Counted from the stretch's first letter, positions 50,514-61,291 are shown. The stretch: 64,000 nt of DNA from Pedobacter mucosus (GCF_022200785.1 NZ_CP087585.1:4588001-4652000), one strand, 5' to 3'. Numbers and translations are program-made. The notes: generated from the sequence alone by a model not told the origin.

Positions 50514-52490
50514 TTAATATTTTAATAATTTATCGATCGATTCTGCTAACCTTGCTTTGGCTAAAAAATTATCTTCTAAAGCTTTATTCATAGGGATTGC
50601 AGTATCCAAACTAGCACAACGCATAATGGGCGCATCTAAATATTGGAAACAATTTTCTGCAACCCATGCCGCAATTTCTGCTCCAAAACCATTTGTTAGG
50701 GTATCTTCATGCAAAATTAAAACTCGTCCTGTAGCTTTTATTGCAGCCTTAACAGTTTCCTTATCCCAAGGCTGTAGGGTACGTAAATCGATTAAAGTCG
50801 CCTCATTATCTGGATAATTTTTTAAATAATCTAACGCCCAATGAACTCCTAACCCATAAGTGATAACAGTAAAATTCTCTCCTTTTGACAGTGCAATCGC
50901 TTTGCCAATTTCAGTGGTGTAATATCCATCAGGAACCAAACCAATTAAACTTCTGTAAAGGTATTTATGCTCAAAGTATAAAACTGGATTTGGGTCTTCA
51001 ATTGCCGCCAATAATAAGCCTTTAGCATCTTCAGCAAATGCTGGATAAACTATTTTTAAACCTGGTGTTTTAGTAAACCAGGCTTCATTACTTTGCGAAT
51101 GAAATGGCCCTGCCCCAGTTCCTGCACCTGTTGGCATTCTAATTACCACATCAGCTTTTTCGCCCCAACGATAGTGGGTTTTAGCTAAATTATTAACGAT
51201 TTGATTAAAACCTACTGTAACGAAGTCTGCAAACTGCATTTCAACAACCGCTTTATACCCATTAATGGATAAACCCAAACCTGCACCAACAATTGCTGAT
51301 TCACAAATAGGTGTATTCCGAACCCTACCTTTTCCAAATTTAGCTGTAAAGCCGTCTGTAATTTTAAAAGCACCACCATAATCTGCAATGTCCTGTCCCA
51401 TTAAAACCAGGTTTGGATACTTTTGCATGGCCAAATCCAGTCCATCTGTAATGGCATCTAAGTATCTTTTTTCTGTTGATGCATTTTCTGGTTCAACAAT
51501 ATTTTGCTGATAAGGAAAATACATGTCATTTTCTTCCTGTCGAGTATTAACAACAGGTTCAGGTTCATTAAAAGCCTCTTCTACATGTAGTGTGATGTCT
51601 CTTTTAAATTGAATTTTTAGATCATTAATTAAATCAAAGTTTAGAACTCCTTGGTCAATTAAATAAGATTCATAATTACTGAGTGGATCTTTCTTTTCCC
51701 ACTCATCAAATAATTCTTGAGGAACATACTTTGTGCCTGATGCTTCTTCATGGCCACGCATTCTAAAGGTTAAACATTCCAGTATAATTGGGCGAGGATT
51801 TTTACGGATATTCGTTGCAATTCGATCGATAGTATCATACACCTGGAGGATATTATTTCCATCAATTTGGATGCCTTCAATACCGTAACCAATTGCTTTA
51901 TCAATTAGATTTTTGCATTTAAACTGTTCGCTTTTTGGGGTTGATAGTCCATATCCGTTGTTTTCGATAAGAAAAATGACGGGTAAGTTCCAAACGGCTG
52001 CAACATTAACGGCTTCATGAAAATCACCTTCACTTGTGGCTCCTTCGCCAGTATATACTAAAGTTGCACTTTGTTTTGCTGCTAAAACATCGGCCAGCGC
52101 AATTCCATCAGCAAGTGCCATTTGCGGACCGAGATGAGAAATCATTCCAATAATCTTATAGTCTTGCGTTCCGAAATGAAAAGATCTATCACGGCCTTTT
52201 GTAAAACCAGTTGCTTTACCTTGCCATTGTGCCATTAATTTTTTAAGCGGAATATCTCGAGTGGTGAATACCCCTAAATTGCGATGCATTGGCAAAATAT
52301 ATTCATCACTTTGCATTGCTAAAGTACTTCCAACGGCAATTGCCTCCTGACCAATACCTGAAAACCATTTGCCAATTCTACCTTGACGCAAAAGCTTTAG
52401 CATTTTTTCTTCAACCAATCTGGGATAAAGAAGGCGCTTATATAAATTTAATAAGAATTGATCATCTTTTTCTCCCCGGTTGAAATGCAT
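50514..52490 (-). CDS. Fused E1 alpha-beta 2-oxoacid dehydrogenase, branched-chain type
   Basis: A 658-residue fusion. The N-terminal half (about 1-310) is the alpha subunit with GIGQEAIAVG and the TPP motif GEGATSEGDFHEAVN ... IENNGYGLS. The C-terminal half (about 345-658) is the beta subunit with MGQDIADYGGAFKIT, MQFADFVTVGFNQIVNNLAK and PTGAGTGAGPFHSQSNEAWF. In other bacteria these are separate proteins; fused E1 is common in Bacteroidota. The beta half resembles branched-chain rather than pyruvate E1, so valine, leucine and isoleucine keto acids are the likely substrates. E2 and E3 are not in the window. Confidence 0.9.
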   Translation of the reverse strand: MHFNRGEKDDQFLLNLYKRLLYPRLVEEKMLKLLRQGRIGKWFSGIGQEAIAVGSTLAMQSDEYILPMHRNLGVFTTRDIPLKKLMAQWQGKATGFTKGRDRSFHFGTQDYKIIGMISHLGPQMALADGIALADVLAAKQSATLVYTGEGATSEGDFHEAVNVAAVWNLPVIFLIENNGYGLSTPKSEQFKCKNLIDKAIGYGIEGIQIDGNNILQVYDTIDRIATNIRKNPRPIILECLTFRMRGHEEASGTKYVPQELFDEWEKKDPLSNYESYLIDQGVLNFDLINDLKIQFKRDITLHVEEAFNEPEPVVNTRQEENDMYFPYQQNIVEPENASTEKRYLDAITDGLDLAMQKYPNLVLMGQDIADYGGAFKITDGFTAKFGKGRVRNTPICESAIVGAGLGLSINGYKAVVEMQFADFVTVGFNQIVNNLAKTHYRWGEKADVVIRMPTGAGTGAGPFHSQSNEAWFTKTPGLKIVYPAFAEDAKGLLLAAIEDPNPVLYFEHKYLYRSLIGLVPDGYYTTEIGKAIALSKGENFTVITYGLGVHWALDYLKNYPDNEATLIDLRTLQPWDKETVKAAIKATGRVLILHEDTLTNGFGAEIAAWVAENCFQYLDAPIMRCASLDTAIPMNKALEDNFLAKARLAESIDKLLKY

Positions 52491-52535
52491 ATCAGTATAC
52501 GTTTGATCGGCAATTTACAGTTTTACACGAAAGAT

Positions 52536-53924
52536 TTAAGCCTCCTTGCTTTTCTTCATTTCTTCCCACTGCTTGGCGAAAGATTTATCAGCCACTTTAG
52601 GTAATTCACGATATTTGCCCCAGCTTTTTTTGAAAAAGGTACCAAGCATAAAGTTTTTAAATTTTCCTCCAAAAAAGTCCATCCATTTACGCTTTTGCAT
52701 CATTTTACTAAACATGTTCCAACCAATTTCTTCTACTTTTCCATTTTCGTGAGTGGTAGCAGCATCTCTACGATTAAGTAACAGCATTTTATGAATATCA
52801 ATTTTAACCGGACAAACTTCAGAACATTTCCCACAAAGACTAGATGCATAACTTAAATGCTTAAATTCTTCCATTCCTTTTAAATGTGGCGTAATTACTG
52901 AACCGATTGGGCCACTATAGGTAGTATTATAAGTGTGGCCGCCAATATTTTTATATACCGGACAAGCGTTTAAGCATGCACCGCAGCGAATACAATAAAG
53001 TGCCTGGCGTTGATCTTTTTGAGCAAGCAAGTTTGTTCTGCCATTATCCAACAGTATAACATACATTTCTTCAGGTCCATCGGTTTCGTCAGGTTGACGT
53101 GGGCCACTTAAAATGGTATTGTAAACAGTTAAATTTTGCCCAGTTCCATGCGATGCTAAAATTGGCCAGAATAAATCGAGATCCGCAATGGAAGGAATTA
53201 TTTTCTCGATCCCAACAATAGCAATATGAATTTTAGGAAAGGTCGTACTTAAACGGGCGTTTCCTTCATTTTCTGTTACGGCAATACTTCCTGTATCAGC
53301 GATTAGAAAATTGCCACCACTAATTCCAATATCAGCATTTAAATATTTATCACGAAGTAATTCTCTAGCTTTCTGCACCAGTTGTGGAGGAGTTGCATCG
53401 ATCGGTGTTCCAAATTTTTCGTTAAATAATTTAGCAATATCGGTAGCACTTAAATGCATTGCAGGCGTAACAATATGATAAGGTTTTTGCCCTAACAATT
53501 GAACGATATATTCTCCTAAATCACTTTCTAAGGATTCAATATTGTTTTCCTCCAGAAACTCATTTAGATGAATTTCTTCGGTTGTCATCGATTTTGATTT
53601 GATAACTGTTTTGCCGTTATTTCGCTTAATTATATTAAGAATCTCTTGCTGAGCCTCTTCAACATCATTTGCCCAAATCACTTTCCCACCTCTACGTTGA
53701 AAATTTGATTCGAACTCAGGCAGAAATTTATCTAGATTTTCCATCACACGCCATTTTACAACATGTGCTTTTCTTTTAGATGCTTCTAAATTTTCGAACT
53801 TTGATAGTCCGCGTTCAACTGCTACATTATATTTACCAATATTAAAATTTATGGTTTTACGATGCGGTAAATCGAAAGCTTTCTCATCAGATTTTTCTAA
53901 AAATTCCTCGGCAGTTTTGATCAT
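52536..53924 (-). CDS. lutB: LutB/LldF-type L-lactate oxidation iron-sulfur protein
   Basis: A 462-residue protein of the LutABC lactate oxidase complex. The N-terminal LutB/DUF162-type domain contains SKSMTTEEIHLNEFLE and ADTGSIAVTENEGN. Two cluster sets follow, CIRCGACLNACPVY and CGKCSEVCPVKI, then a C-terminal helical tail. LutA and LutC are not adjacent, unlike in Bacillus, so the partners must be elsewhere. It lies 45 bases upstream of the fused E1 gene on the same strand and may be cotranscribed with it. Confidence 0.88.
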   Translation of the reverse strand: MIKTAEEFLEKSDEKAFDLPHRKTINFNIGKYNVAVERGLSKFENLEASKRKAHVVKWRVMENLDKFLPEFESNFQRRGGKVIWANDVEEAQQEILNIIKRNNGKTVIKSKSMTTEEIHLNEFLEENNIESLESDLGEYIVQLLGQKPYHIVTPAMHLSATDIAKLFNEKFGTPIDATPPQLVQKARELLRDKYLNADIGISGGNFLIADTGSIAVTENEGNARLSTTFPKIHIAIVGIEKIIPSIADLDLFWPILASHGTGQNLTVYNTILSGPRQPDETDGPEEMYVILLDNGRTNLLAQKDQRQALYCIRCGACLNACPVYKNIGGHTYNTTYSGPIGSVITPHLKGMEEFKHLSYASSLCGKCSEVCPVKIDIHKMLLLNRRDAATTHENGKVEEIGWNMFSKMMQKRKWMDFFGGKFKNFMLGTFFKKSWGKYRELPKVADKSFAKQWEEMKKSKEA

Positions 53925-54028
53925 AACTCAAAGATAGGAAACCAAGGTGAGTTTACATTCACAAAAAACGAACAATTATAGTCATGTAGGTTTCAAAAAA
54001 CGTCAGAATGATTATTTTTTGAACAAAA

Positions 54029-54056
54029 AAAAGCCCCGATATAAATCGGAGCTTTT
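54029..54056. terminator. Terminator after the PA/M28 peptidase gene
   Basis: AAAAGCCCCGAT pairs with ATCGGAGCTTTT (one mismatch) around an ATAA loop. It ends the minus-strand peptidase gene 11 bases before its stop-side edge. Confidence 0.8.
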
Positions 54057-54067
54057 GGTTTAAAAAT

Positions 54068-55699
54068 TTATTTTGTTTTAGGATTACCCTTACCATCCAT
54101 ATTTACTGCTGGTCGTTTAGCTGCATTTGCTAATTCCCAAGCTGTAAAATATGTTAGTTTTGCTCTTTTAGCTAAGAGTGGAAAATTAATTTTACTAACT
54201 TCATCTCCCGGTCTATGGTAATCTTGCAACAACATTCCGTCATAATAAAAGATGATTGGAACACCAACTTTAGCAAAGTTATAGTGATCCGAACGATAGT
54301 AAATTTGCTCTGGATCTTTTGGATCATCATATTTATAATCTAATTTCATTTTTGTATAAGTAGCATTTACACGTTCACTTAATGTGCCCAACTCGCTACT
54401 CAACATATTTGAACCTACTGAATAAATATAATTTGCAGAATCAGGTTTTCCTAAATATTCCTCACCAATACGACCGATCATATCTGTATTTAAATCTGCA
54501 ATCGTGTTTTCTACTGGAAATACAGGATGTTCAGAATACCACTCAGAACCCCAAAGTCCTTTTTCTTCGCCAACAACAGTCATAAATAATATGCTACGTT
54601 TAGAACCTTTGCCTGCTTTTTTAGCATCAGTAAAAGCTTTAGCCATTAACAAAACGCCGGTTGTTCCAGAACCATCATCATCAGCTCCATTGTTAACTTT
54701 ATCTGTAGCATTAGGGTCTGTAACTAAACCTATATGATCATAATGGCCAGTTAAAACTAAAACTTCTTTCTTAAGAATTGGATCAGAACCTTCTAAGTAA
54801 CCCAATACATTTTCGCATCTTACTGGTGTTTCATTTTTTGCTGCACTTGCAGAAAAAGGAACATTTATAACTTGTGAAGCTGGAGTTTGACTATCAGTTA
54901 TTTTCTTTTGTAAATCCGCTACAGTTGTGTTTGTAGATTTTAATAATTCATTTGCAACAGCTGTTGAAATTGAAATTCGAGGTGCACCTTTTTGAGCTTC
55001 TAAGGCAGCTATCGTTTTAATCATTACCCTTCCATTATTCTGCGCTTGCTTTGTATTTTCAGTAATTCTGTCAACACTTTGGTCAATTAAAATAATAGCT
55101 TTAACTTGGTTTTCTGCAAAATATTTCGCTCTTTCTTCAAGCATAGTGCGGTAAGAAGCCCTATCAATTCTAGCTCCCGCCTTTACAGTCGGATCTCCAC
55201 CATTAAACATCATCACCACTTTATCTTTGATATCAGTACCAGCAAAATCATTGTAATTGTCTTTTTTTATAGCGTAGCCAACAAACACAATTTGATCGGT
55301 TGAAAACATAAAACCTTTATCACCTATTAAGCTTGGCGTTACAACATAATCCTTTTGGTATTCCTTTGGCTGACCATTTACGGTAACCTGGCTTGATTTT
55401 AAAGTTACATTTACCAAATCTATTTTTTGAAAATAACCACCATCTGCCGGACCTTTTAAGCCTAAAGATTTAAAGTAATCACGAATGTAATCAGCAGCCA
55501 TCCAAGCACCTTTTTTGCCGGTTTCTCTTCCTTCATAAGCATCAGAAGCTAAAACAGAAAGGTGTTTATAAGCATTTGTAGGGTTGATAGCACTACTAAA
55601 TTTAATGGCAGTTTTGTTTGGAATTAGCGGCTTAATTTGTGCAAAACAGCTTGTGCTAAGAAGTGTTGCTAAGCTTAGGGTTAAAAATTTTCTATTCAT
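54068..55699 (-). CDS. Secreted M28-family peptidase with PA-like insert
   Basis: A 543-residue exported peptidase (signal peptide ends near 20, TSCFAQ). After LSVLASDAYEGRETGKKG comes a protease-associated-type insert (about 130-290, VFVGYAIKKDNYNDFAG, VVMMFNGGDP). The zinc site then follows: LTGHYDHIG, GADDDGSGTTG, VGEEKGLWGSEWY, LNTDMIGR and the last His in DYHRPGDEVSKINF. The DDDGSG form is typical of the aminopeptidase group S/M28A-like enzymes. Role: periplasmic peptide degradation. Confidence 0.9.
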   Translation of the reverse strand: MNRKFLTLSLATLLSTSCFAQIKPLIPNKTAIKFSSAINPTNAYKHLSVLASDAYEGRETGKKGAWMAADYIRDYFKSLGLKGPADGGYFQKIDLVNVTLKSSQVTVNGQPKEYQKDYVVTPSLIGDKGFMFSTDQIVFVGYAIKKDNYNDFAGTDIKDKVVMMFNGGDPTVKAGARIDRASYRTMLEERAKYFAENQVKAIILIDQSVDRITENTKQAQNNGRVMIKTIAALEAQKGAPRISISTAVANELLKSTNTTVADLQKKITDSQTPASQVINVPFSASAAKNETPVRCENVLGYLEGSDPILKKEVLVLTGHYDHIGLVTDPNATDKVNNGADDDGSGTTGVLLMAKAFTDAKKAGKGSKRSILFMTVVGEEKGLWGSEWYSEHPVFPVENTIADLNTDMIGRIGEEYLGKPDSANYIYSVGSNMLSSELGTLSERVNATYTKMKLDYKYDDPKDPEQIYYRSDHYNFAKVGVPIIFYYDGMLLQDYHRPGDEVSKINFPLLAKRAKLTYFTAWELANAAKRPAVNMDGKGNPKTK

Positions 55700-55724
55700 T
55701 ATTTATGTAATCGTTAGTTTCTAT

Positions 55725-56162
55725 TTAGCAAGCGATTTTATCTACTCTTTGTTGATGACGACCACCATCAAACTCCGTATCTAAAAATGTTGATGTTATT
55801 TGTTTTGCTTTTTCTTCTGATACAAATCGGGCTGGAATACAAAGAATGTTCGCATCATTATGTTTTCTAACTAAGGTTGCTATCTCTTCGTCCCAACATA
55901 AACCTGCTCGAATGTGCTGATGCTTGTTTGCTGTTATTGCAACTCCATTAGCAGATCCGCAAAGTAAAATACCGTATTTAAATTCTCCACTTGCTACAGC
56001 AGAAGCTACAGCATGCGCAAAATCGGGGTAATCAACAGAGTCTAAACTAAATGTTCCAAAATCTACAATATTAAAATCTGTTAAATAACTTCTTAATATT
56101 TCCTTATACTCAAAACCAGCATGATCTGCCCCAATAGCAATTTTGACTTTCGTATCAGACAT
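55725..56162 (-). CDS. rpiB: Ribose-5-phosphate isomerase B
   Basis: A 145-residue RpiB/LacAB-family isomerase interconverting ribose 5-phosphate and ribulose 5-phosphate. Seen: IAIGADHAGFEYKE at the N terminus, YPDFAHAVA, the active-site Cys in LLCGSANGVAITANKH, and ARFVSEEKA. The ATG at 56162 (MSDTKVK) is chosen; the frame has a TTG two codons upstream. It lies 45 bases after tatC ends, in the same direction. Confidence 0.92.
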   Translation of the reverse strand: MSDTKVKIAIGADHAGFEYKEILRSYLTDFNIVDFGTFSLDSVDYPDFAHAVASAVASGEFKYGILLCGSANGVAITANKHQHIRAGLCWDEEIATLVRKHNDANILCIPARFVSEEKAKQITSTFLDTEFDGGRHQQRVDKIAC

Positions 56163-56207
56163 GTCCAAATTTATAGAGAATTATGAAATCCTATCGTAAT
56201 GTTTTTG

Positions 56208-57092
56208 TTAGTTAGCATAAAAAGCGGCATCTGCCTTTTTCTTTTTTCTTTCGATGTAAGCTGATACAAAAATACTTAGTTCGTATAATAAGAATAATGG
56301 TGTTGCTACAATTAACATCGTCATAATATCAGGAGTTGGTGTTACGATAGCTGCGATAATTAATATAATTACTGCTGCATATCTCCTGCTTGATCTCATT
56401 AGTTTTGGAGTCATTAATCCAAGTTTGGAAAGGATAAAAATGATTACCGGAAGCTCAAATATTATTCCCGTTCCTAAAGTTAGTGTAGAAACTGATGATA
56501 GATAGGAATCTACTGTGAAAGTATTTTTAATTTCTGCACTTACTGTATAACCAGTTAAGAAATTAACAGATAATGGGCAAACTACGAAGTACCCAAATAA
56601 AATACCGATTAAAAAAAGCACGCTTGCGAAAAATACGAAACCACTTGCAGATTTGCGTTCGCTTTCGCGAAGTGCAGGTTTAATAAAACGCCAAACTTCC
56701 CATAATAAATAAGGAAAGCCAGCAACAATGCCACACATTACACAAACATTTAATTGCAGGTTAAACTGCCCAGCCATTTCTGTGTTAATAATTTCACCAT
56801 TGATTTTGGTAATACACATATCTTTTCCTAAAGAAGGAAAATGCTCTACCAGTTTGCACATCATTCTATAAGTCCAGAAATCTGGCTTTTTCGGACCAAA
56901 AATTACTTTATCTAATATTTCTTCGTTAAAGTAAAAAGCGATACCTGTAAATACGCCTACGGCTATTACAGCTCTAATTAAATGTTTGCGTAAAACATCG
57001 AGGTGATCAAAAAAAGACATTTCTGCCTCTAAAGTTGTTCCTTTATTCCCGATAGCTTTTAATAGTGATGATCTTTCTTTCGTGTCGCTCAT
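56208..57092 (-). CDS. tatC: Sec-independent protein translocase subunit TatC
   Basis: A 294-residue inner membrane protein, core receptor of the twin-arginine export system. The N-terminal segment SFFDHLDVLRKHLIRAV has the conserved Glu-to-Asp/LR pattern of TatC. Six hydrophobic segments are visible, including VCVMCGIVAGFPYLLWEVWRF and FVFFASVLFLIGILFGYFVV, and a FELPVIIF motif. A loop between TM1 and TM2 is longer than in E. coli. tatA is not next to it. The C terminus is Lys-rich and cytoplasmic. Confidence 0.93.
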   Translation of the reverse strand: MSDTKERSSLLKAIGNKGTTLEAEMSFFDHLDVLRKHLIRAVIAVGVFTGIAFYFNEEILDKVIFGPKKPDFWTYRMMCKLVEHFPSLGKDMCITKINGEIINTEMAGQFNLQLNVCVMCGIVAGFPYLLWEVWRFIKPALRESERKSASGFVFFASVLFLIGILFGYFVVCPLSVNFLTGYTVSAEIKNTFTVDSYLSSVSTLTLGTGIIFELPVIIFILSKLGLMTPKLMRSSRRYAAVIILIIAAIVTPTPDIMTMLIVATPLFLLYELSIFVSAYIERKKKKADAAFYAN

Positions 57093-57694
57093 GTTGAAAA
57101 CAAAAATACCATTCTAAATGAATAGCATGGTACTTACGTGGTAAATATAGAAATAGTTTATATAATTCCGATAAATGCAAATCCTAATTATTTAATATTG
57201 ATTATTGAATTTGTATTAAATCGATTATATAGTAGTTAACACTTTATTTTTTTAGAAGTAGCTATAAATAACTCAATCAAAATTAGGGAAGATATAATTC
57301 GTTTTAACTTGATAAAAACTAATCTATTTTAACCACAAAACCCCAGCTAAAATAGTCGGGGTTTCATGTTTTCTCTCCTGTCTCGGAAGACTAAACTTAT
57401 AAAAATTTTAGGATTAATGCAAATTAAACGGAATAAAATTTTTAATAATCAAAAAAAATGATATGCTAACATACTATTTTTGCGTTTTTAACAAACTTAT
57501 ATTTTGTTTACAATTTGTTATTTAATATTTCATTTCACTATAATTATGTTTCATATGTTTTCATTTTTAAACCTATTAGGAATAATTTGATTTTTTTATC
57601 TAGATAACTTATTCCTTCTTTAAAAATAAATATAAAAAAAGCCCTCACATAGTGAAGGCTAAAGATTCCAGCTAGGCTGAAAACACAGTATATT
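57093..57694. other. 602-bp intergenic region with two hairpins
   Basis: No gene is seen; the longest frame (57544-57738) runs into the sdhB end and is spurious. AAACCCC (57338-57344) and GGGGTTT (57358-57364) form a terminator-like hairpin upstream of tatC. The rest is AT-rich and presumably holds the tatC promoter. Confidence 0.55.
57641..57660 (-). terminator. Terminator of the sdh operon
   Basis: GCCCTCAC and GTGAAGGC form an imperfect hairpin flanked by an A-run on the left, which is the T-run on the minus strand, about 35 bases after the sdhB stop. Confidence 0.65.
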
Positions 57695-58465
57695 TTAAAT
57701 TGATTCTTCTGAAAGAAATTTCGCTGATGCGAAATCACGATTCATTCTTGCAATATTTTCTAAAGTGATTCCTTTAGGGCATTCTGCTTCACAAGCACCA
57801 GTATTTGTACAATTACCAAAACCTTCAGCATCCATTTGCGCTACCATGCTTTGTACACGACGATAACGTTCTGGCTGTCCTTGAGGTAATAATGCCAATT
57901 GAGAAATTTTAGCAGATACGAATAACATTGCTGATGCATTTTTACATGTTGCAACACAAGCACCGCAACCGATACAAGCAGCGGCTTCAAAAGCAGCATC
58001 AGCTTGCATTTTTGGAATAGGTAAGCTATTTGCATCCTGAGCGTTTCCGGTGTTTACCGAAATGAAACCACCTGATGCAATAACCCTATCAAACGCAGAT
58101 CGATCTACAGTTAAATCTTTTACCACAGGGAATGCAGCTGCTCTCCAAGGTTCCACCACAATAGTATCGCCATCTTTGAAAGAACGCATATGCAATTGAC
58201 AAGTGGTAACTAAATCTTTCGGTCCGTGCGGACGGCCATTAATAAACATAGAACATGAGCCACAGATACCTTCGCGACAATCGTGATCAAACACAACAGG
58301 TTCTTCATTTTTGTTAATTAATTGCTCGTTTAATACATCAAACATCTCTAAAAAAGACATATCCGGTGAAATTTCGGCCAATTTATAATCTACCAAAGCA
58401 CCTTTGGTTTTGTTATTTTTTTGACGCCAAACTTTTAGCGTTAAGTTCATATTTCCTGTACTCAT
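57695..58465 (-). CDS. sdhB: Succinate dehydrogenase/fumarate reductase iron-sulfur subunit
   Basis: A 256-residue electron-transfer subunit of complex II. The [2Fe-2S] motif is [17 protein letters not shown], the [4Fe-4S] motif [15 protein letters not shown], and the [3Fe-4S] motif [15 protein letters not shown], in the usual order. It ends the sdhCAB order read on the minus strand. The gap to sdhA holds a long perfect hairpin. Confidence 0.94.
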   Translation of the reverse strand: MSTGNMNLTLKVWRQKNNKTKGALVDYKLAEISPDMSFLEMFDVLNEQLINKNEEPVVFDHDCREGICGSCSMFINGRPHGPKDLVTTCQLHMRSFKDGDTIVVEPWRAAAFPVVKDLTVDRSAFDRVIASGGFISVNTGNAQDANSLPIPKMQADAAFEAAACIGCGACVATCKNASAMLFVSAKISQLALLPQGQPERYRRVQSMVAQMDAEGFGNCTNTGACEAECPKGITLENIARMNRDFASAKFLSEESI

Positions 58466-58506
58466 GATATTGAGGTTTAAGTATCAAGTAACGAGAATCA
58501 AGTAGT

Positions 58507-58552
58507 AAGTATCAAGTATCAAGATTGCAAATCGTCTTGATACTTGATACTT
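58507..58552. repeat. Perfect 18-bp inverted repeat between sdhA and sdhB
   Basis: AAGTATCAAGTATCAAGA (58507-58524) and TCTTGATACTTGATACTT (58535-58552) with a 10-base loop. Further partial copies (GTATCAAGTAAC) extend to about 58480. The same motif is found before the argE-type gene at 39387. It lies within the cotranscribed sdh operon. Confidence 0.85.
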
Positions 58553-58577
58553 TGATCTAGATACTCATTTCTTGCTA

Positions 58578-60557
58578 CTATTTATAACTTCTTTGTGCTA
58601 CTTTAATATTTTCAAATTTCAATTCTTCTTTATGAAGTTCAAAGTTTACACCTTCTTTAAATTCCCAAGCGGCAACGTATGCAAAATCAACATCATCACG
58701 CAAAGCTTCACCTTCTTCAGTTTGGTATTCTTCTCTAAAGTGACCTCCGCAACTTTCGTTACGGTTTAATGCATCGATACACATTAGTTCACCTAATTCT
58801 ATAAAATCGGCAACGCGTCCTGCTTTTTCAAGTTCTGTGTTCAACTCATCACTTGTTCCAGGAACACGTACGTCCTTCCAGAATTCAGCACGTAATGCTC
58901 TAATATCTGTGATGGCTTCGTTTAAACCTTCTGCATTACGAGCCATTCCACATTTCTCCCACATAATGTGTCCTAAACGTTTGTGGAAATAATCTACAGA
59001 TTTAGAACCTTTTATATTGATCAAGGTATCTAAAACGCCTTTTGCTTTGGCTTCAGCTTCAACAAAAGCAGGGTGATCGGTTGGGATTGCTTTTACAGAA
59101 ATTTCTTTAGATAAATAGGCACCAATTGTATATGGAAGTACAAAATAACCATCAGCCAAACCTTGCATTAAGGCAGACGCACCTAAACGATTAGCGCCAT
59201 GATCTGAGAAATTTGCTTCACCAGTACAATATAGACCTGGTACTGATGTCATTAAATTATAATCAACCCAAAGTCCACCCATTGTATAGTGAACTGCAGG
59301 ATATATACGCATTGGTGTTTCGTAAGGATTTTCGCCAGTGATTTGCGCATACATATCAAACAGGTTACCATATTTTTCTTTGATAACAGCTGTTCCTAAG
59401 CGCATGCAAGTTTCCTTATCAGCATTTTGAATGCCTGATTTCAATGCTTCAATTTTACCGTAACGTTCTGTGTTTGCTTTAAAATCTAAGTAAACTGCAA
59501 GTTTAGAAGATCCAACGCCATAACCTGCATCACAACGTTCTTTAGCCGCACGAGAAGCAACATCACGAGGAACTAAGTTACCGAAAGCAGGGTAACGACG
59601 CTCTAAATAATAATCTCTTTCATCTTCAGGAATTTCTGAAGCTTTTCTATTATCATCTTTCTTTAATGGAACCCAAATTCGTCCATCGTTACGTAACGAT
59701 TCAGACATTAAGGTTAATTTTGATTGATGATCTCCAGAAACTGGAATACAAGTTGGGTGAATTTGAGTATAACAAGGATTTGCAAAATATGCACCTTGTT
59801 TATGTGCTTTCCAAGCTGCAGTAACGTTACTTCCCATTGCGTTGGTAGAAAGATAGAAAACGTTTCCGTAACCACCTGTTCCTAATACTACTGCATGACC
59901 GAAGTGACGTTCTAATTCTCCTGTGATTAAGTTACGGGCAATAATTCCGCGAGCTTTACCATCAATTTTAACAACCTCAAGCATTTCATGGCGGGTGTAC
60001 ATTTCGACTTTACCCATACCAATTTGGCGCTCTAAAGCAGAATAAGCACCTAATAATAATTGTTGTCCGGTTTGGCCAGCTGCATAAAATGTACGTTGAA
60101 CTTGTGTACCACCGAATGAACGGTTGTCTAACAAACCACCATATTCACGAGCTAATGGAACACCTTGAGCAACACATTGATCAATGATATTAGCACTAAC
60201 TTCCGCTAAACGGTGTACGTTAGCCTCACGGGCACGATAATCACCACCTTTAATTGTATCGTAGAAAAGGCGATAAACACTATCACCATCATTTTGATAA
60301 TTTTTTGCTGCATTAATGCCACCTTGAGCAGCAATTGAGTGTGCTCTACGAGGTGAATCCTGAAAACAAAAGCATTTTACTTTGTAACCCATTTCGGCCA
60401 AAGTCGCCGCCGCCGAAGCGCCCGCTAAACCTGAACCTACAATAATTACTTCAATAGTTCTTTTATTAGATGGATTAACTAAAGCCACAGATGACTTAAA
60501 TTTTGTCCATTTATTGGTTAATTCGCCTTCTGGTATATTTGAATTAATATCTGACAT
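58578..60557 (-). CDS. sdhA: Succinate dehydrogenase/fumarate reductase flavoprotein subunit
   Basis: A 659-residue flavoprotein oxidising succinate to fumarate. Seen: the FAD-binding [20 protein letters not shown], the covalent-FAD His in [24 protein letters not shown] (active-site region), MGGLWVDYN and the [19 protein letters not shown] segment. The length and the sdhC-sdhA-sdhB order fit the Bacteroidota/epsilon-proteobacterial type with a single cytochrome b anchor. Confidence 0.94.
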   Translation of the reverse strand: MSDINSNIPEGELTNKWTKFKSSVALVNPSNKRTIEVIIVGSGLAGASAAATLAEMGYKVKCFCFQDSPRRAHSIAAQGGINAAKNYQNDGDSVYRLFYDTIKGGDYRAREANVHRLAEVSANIIDQCVAQGVPLAREYGGLLDNRSFGGTQVQRTFYAAGQTGQQLLLGAYSALERQIGMGKVEMYTRHEMLEVVKIDGKARGIIARNLITGELERHFGHAVVLGTGGYGNVFYLSTNAMGSNVTAAWKAHKQGAYFANPCYTQIHPTCIPVSGDHQSKLTLMSESLRNDGRIWVPLKKDDNRKASEIPEDERDYYLERRYPAFGNLVPRDVASRAAKERCDAGYGVGSSKLAVYLDFKANTERYGKIEALKSGIQNADKETCMRLGTAVIKEKYGNLFDMYAQITGENPYETPMRIYPAVHYTMGGLWVDYNLMTSVPGLYCTGEANFSDHGANRLGASALMQGLADGYFVLPYTIGAYLSKEISVKAIPTDHPAFVEAEAKAKGVLDTLINIKGSKSVDYFHKRLGHIMWEKCGMARNAEGLNEAITDIRALRAEFWKDVRVPGTSDELNTELEKAGRVADFIELGELMCIDALNRNESCGGHFREEYQTEEGEALRDDVDFAYVAAWEFKEGVNFELHKEELKFENIKVAQRSYK

Positions 60558-60574
60558 ATCTTTCGTGCTTAAAA

Positions 60575-61255
60575 TTAGTTAATTAAACCTGTGTAAACTG
60601 CGATTGGCATTAATGCAAAAATGACCGAGATAATAATCGCATACCATACACCAACACTTTTAATTATACCATTGTATTTTGAATGATTCCAGCCCATTGT
60701 TTGAAAAGCAGATGCAAAACCATGGATTAAATGATAACATAAAGAAATCATAAGGAGAACATATGCAACAACCCTAACTGGATCTTGAAATTTTTCTCTC
60801 ATTACTGCATAAAGATCTTCAAATCCGTTTGCATCTACAGTTGGAATTCCGCTAAAGCGAGAAACAACCCAGAAATCTTTTAAATGGATAACTAAGAAAA
60901 TCAATAATAGAGTGCCAAGTAGACCCATTGATCGACTATACCATTTACTGTTAGACTGACCATCATGTACAGCATATTTAACAGGTCGTGCCTTTTGATT
61001 AAGCAAAGTTAAGCGCAATGCTTGGACAATGTGAATGATTAGTCCTAAGAATAAAACATATTCACCGGCTCTTATTATCCAATTGGTTGCCATAAAATGA
61101 GCACCAATATTAAACTTTAGGCCATGATCGTCTAAAAATATTAACGAATTGATACCGCAGTGTACAATTAAAAAAAGTATCAGGAATATACCTGTTATAC
61201 CCATGATGTATTTCTTCCCGATTGAAGAAGAAAATGCATTTCCGAAACCACTCAT
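60575..61255 (-). CDS. sdhC: Succinate dehydrogenase cytochrome b subunit
   Basis: A 226-residue single membrane anchor with about five transmembrane segments. Seen: [36 protein letters not shown], and a C-terminal [17 protein letters not shown] helix (actual: [16 protein letters not shown]), with conserved His residues that should ligate two b hemes as in Wolinella and Bacillus complex II. No separate SdhD is encoded. It is the first gene of the operon, 17 bases before sdhA. Confidence 0.92.
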   Translation of the reverse strand: MSGFGNAFSSSIGKKYIMGITGIFLILFLIVHCGINSLIFLDDHGLKFNIGAHFMATNWIIRAGEYVLFLGLIIHIVQALRLTLLNQKARPVKYAVHDGQSNSKWYSRSMGLLGTLLLIFLVIHLKDFWVVSRFSGIPTVDANGFEDLYAVMREKFQDPVRVVAYVLLMISLCYHLIHGFASAFQTMGWNHSKYNGIIKSVGVWYAIIISVIFALMPIAVYTGLIN

Positions 61256-61283
61256 TTGACTAGGATTTATATCTAAATTTTAG

Positions 61284-61291
61284 CAAAAGTA
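61284..61291 (-). promoter_or_regulatory. Candidate -7 element of the sdh operon promoter
   Basis: TACTTTTG on the minus strand fits TAnnTTTG, about 28 bases before the sdhC start. No clean TTTG lies at the expected -33 position, so the assignment is tentative. Confidence 0.4.

Noticed and set aside
57544..57738. 64-residue frame downstream of sdhB
   Set aside because: It crosses the sdh terminator hairpin and the end of sdhB; Phe/Ile-rich as expected of AT-rich noncoding DNA.
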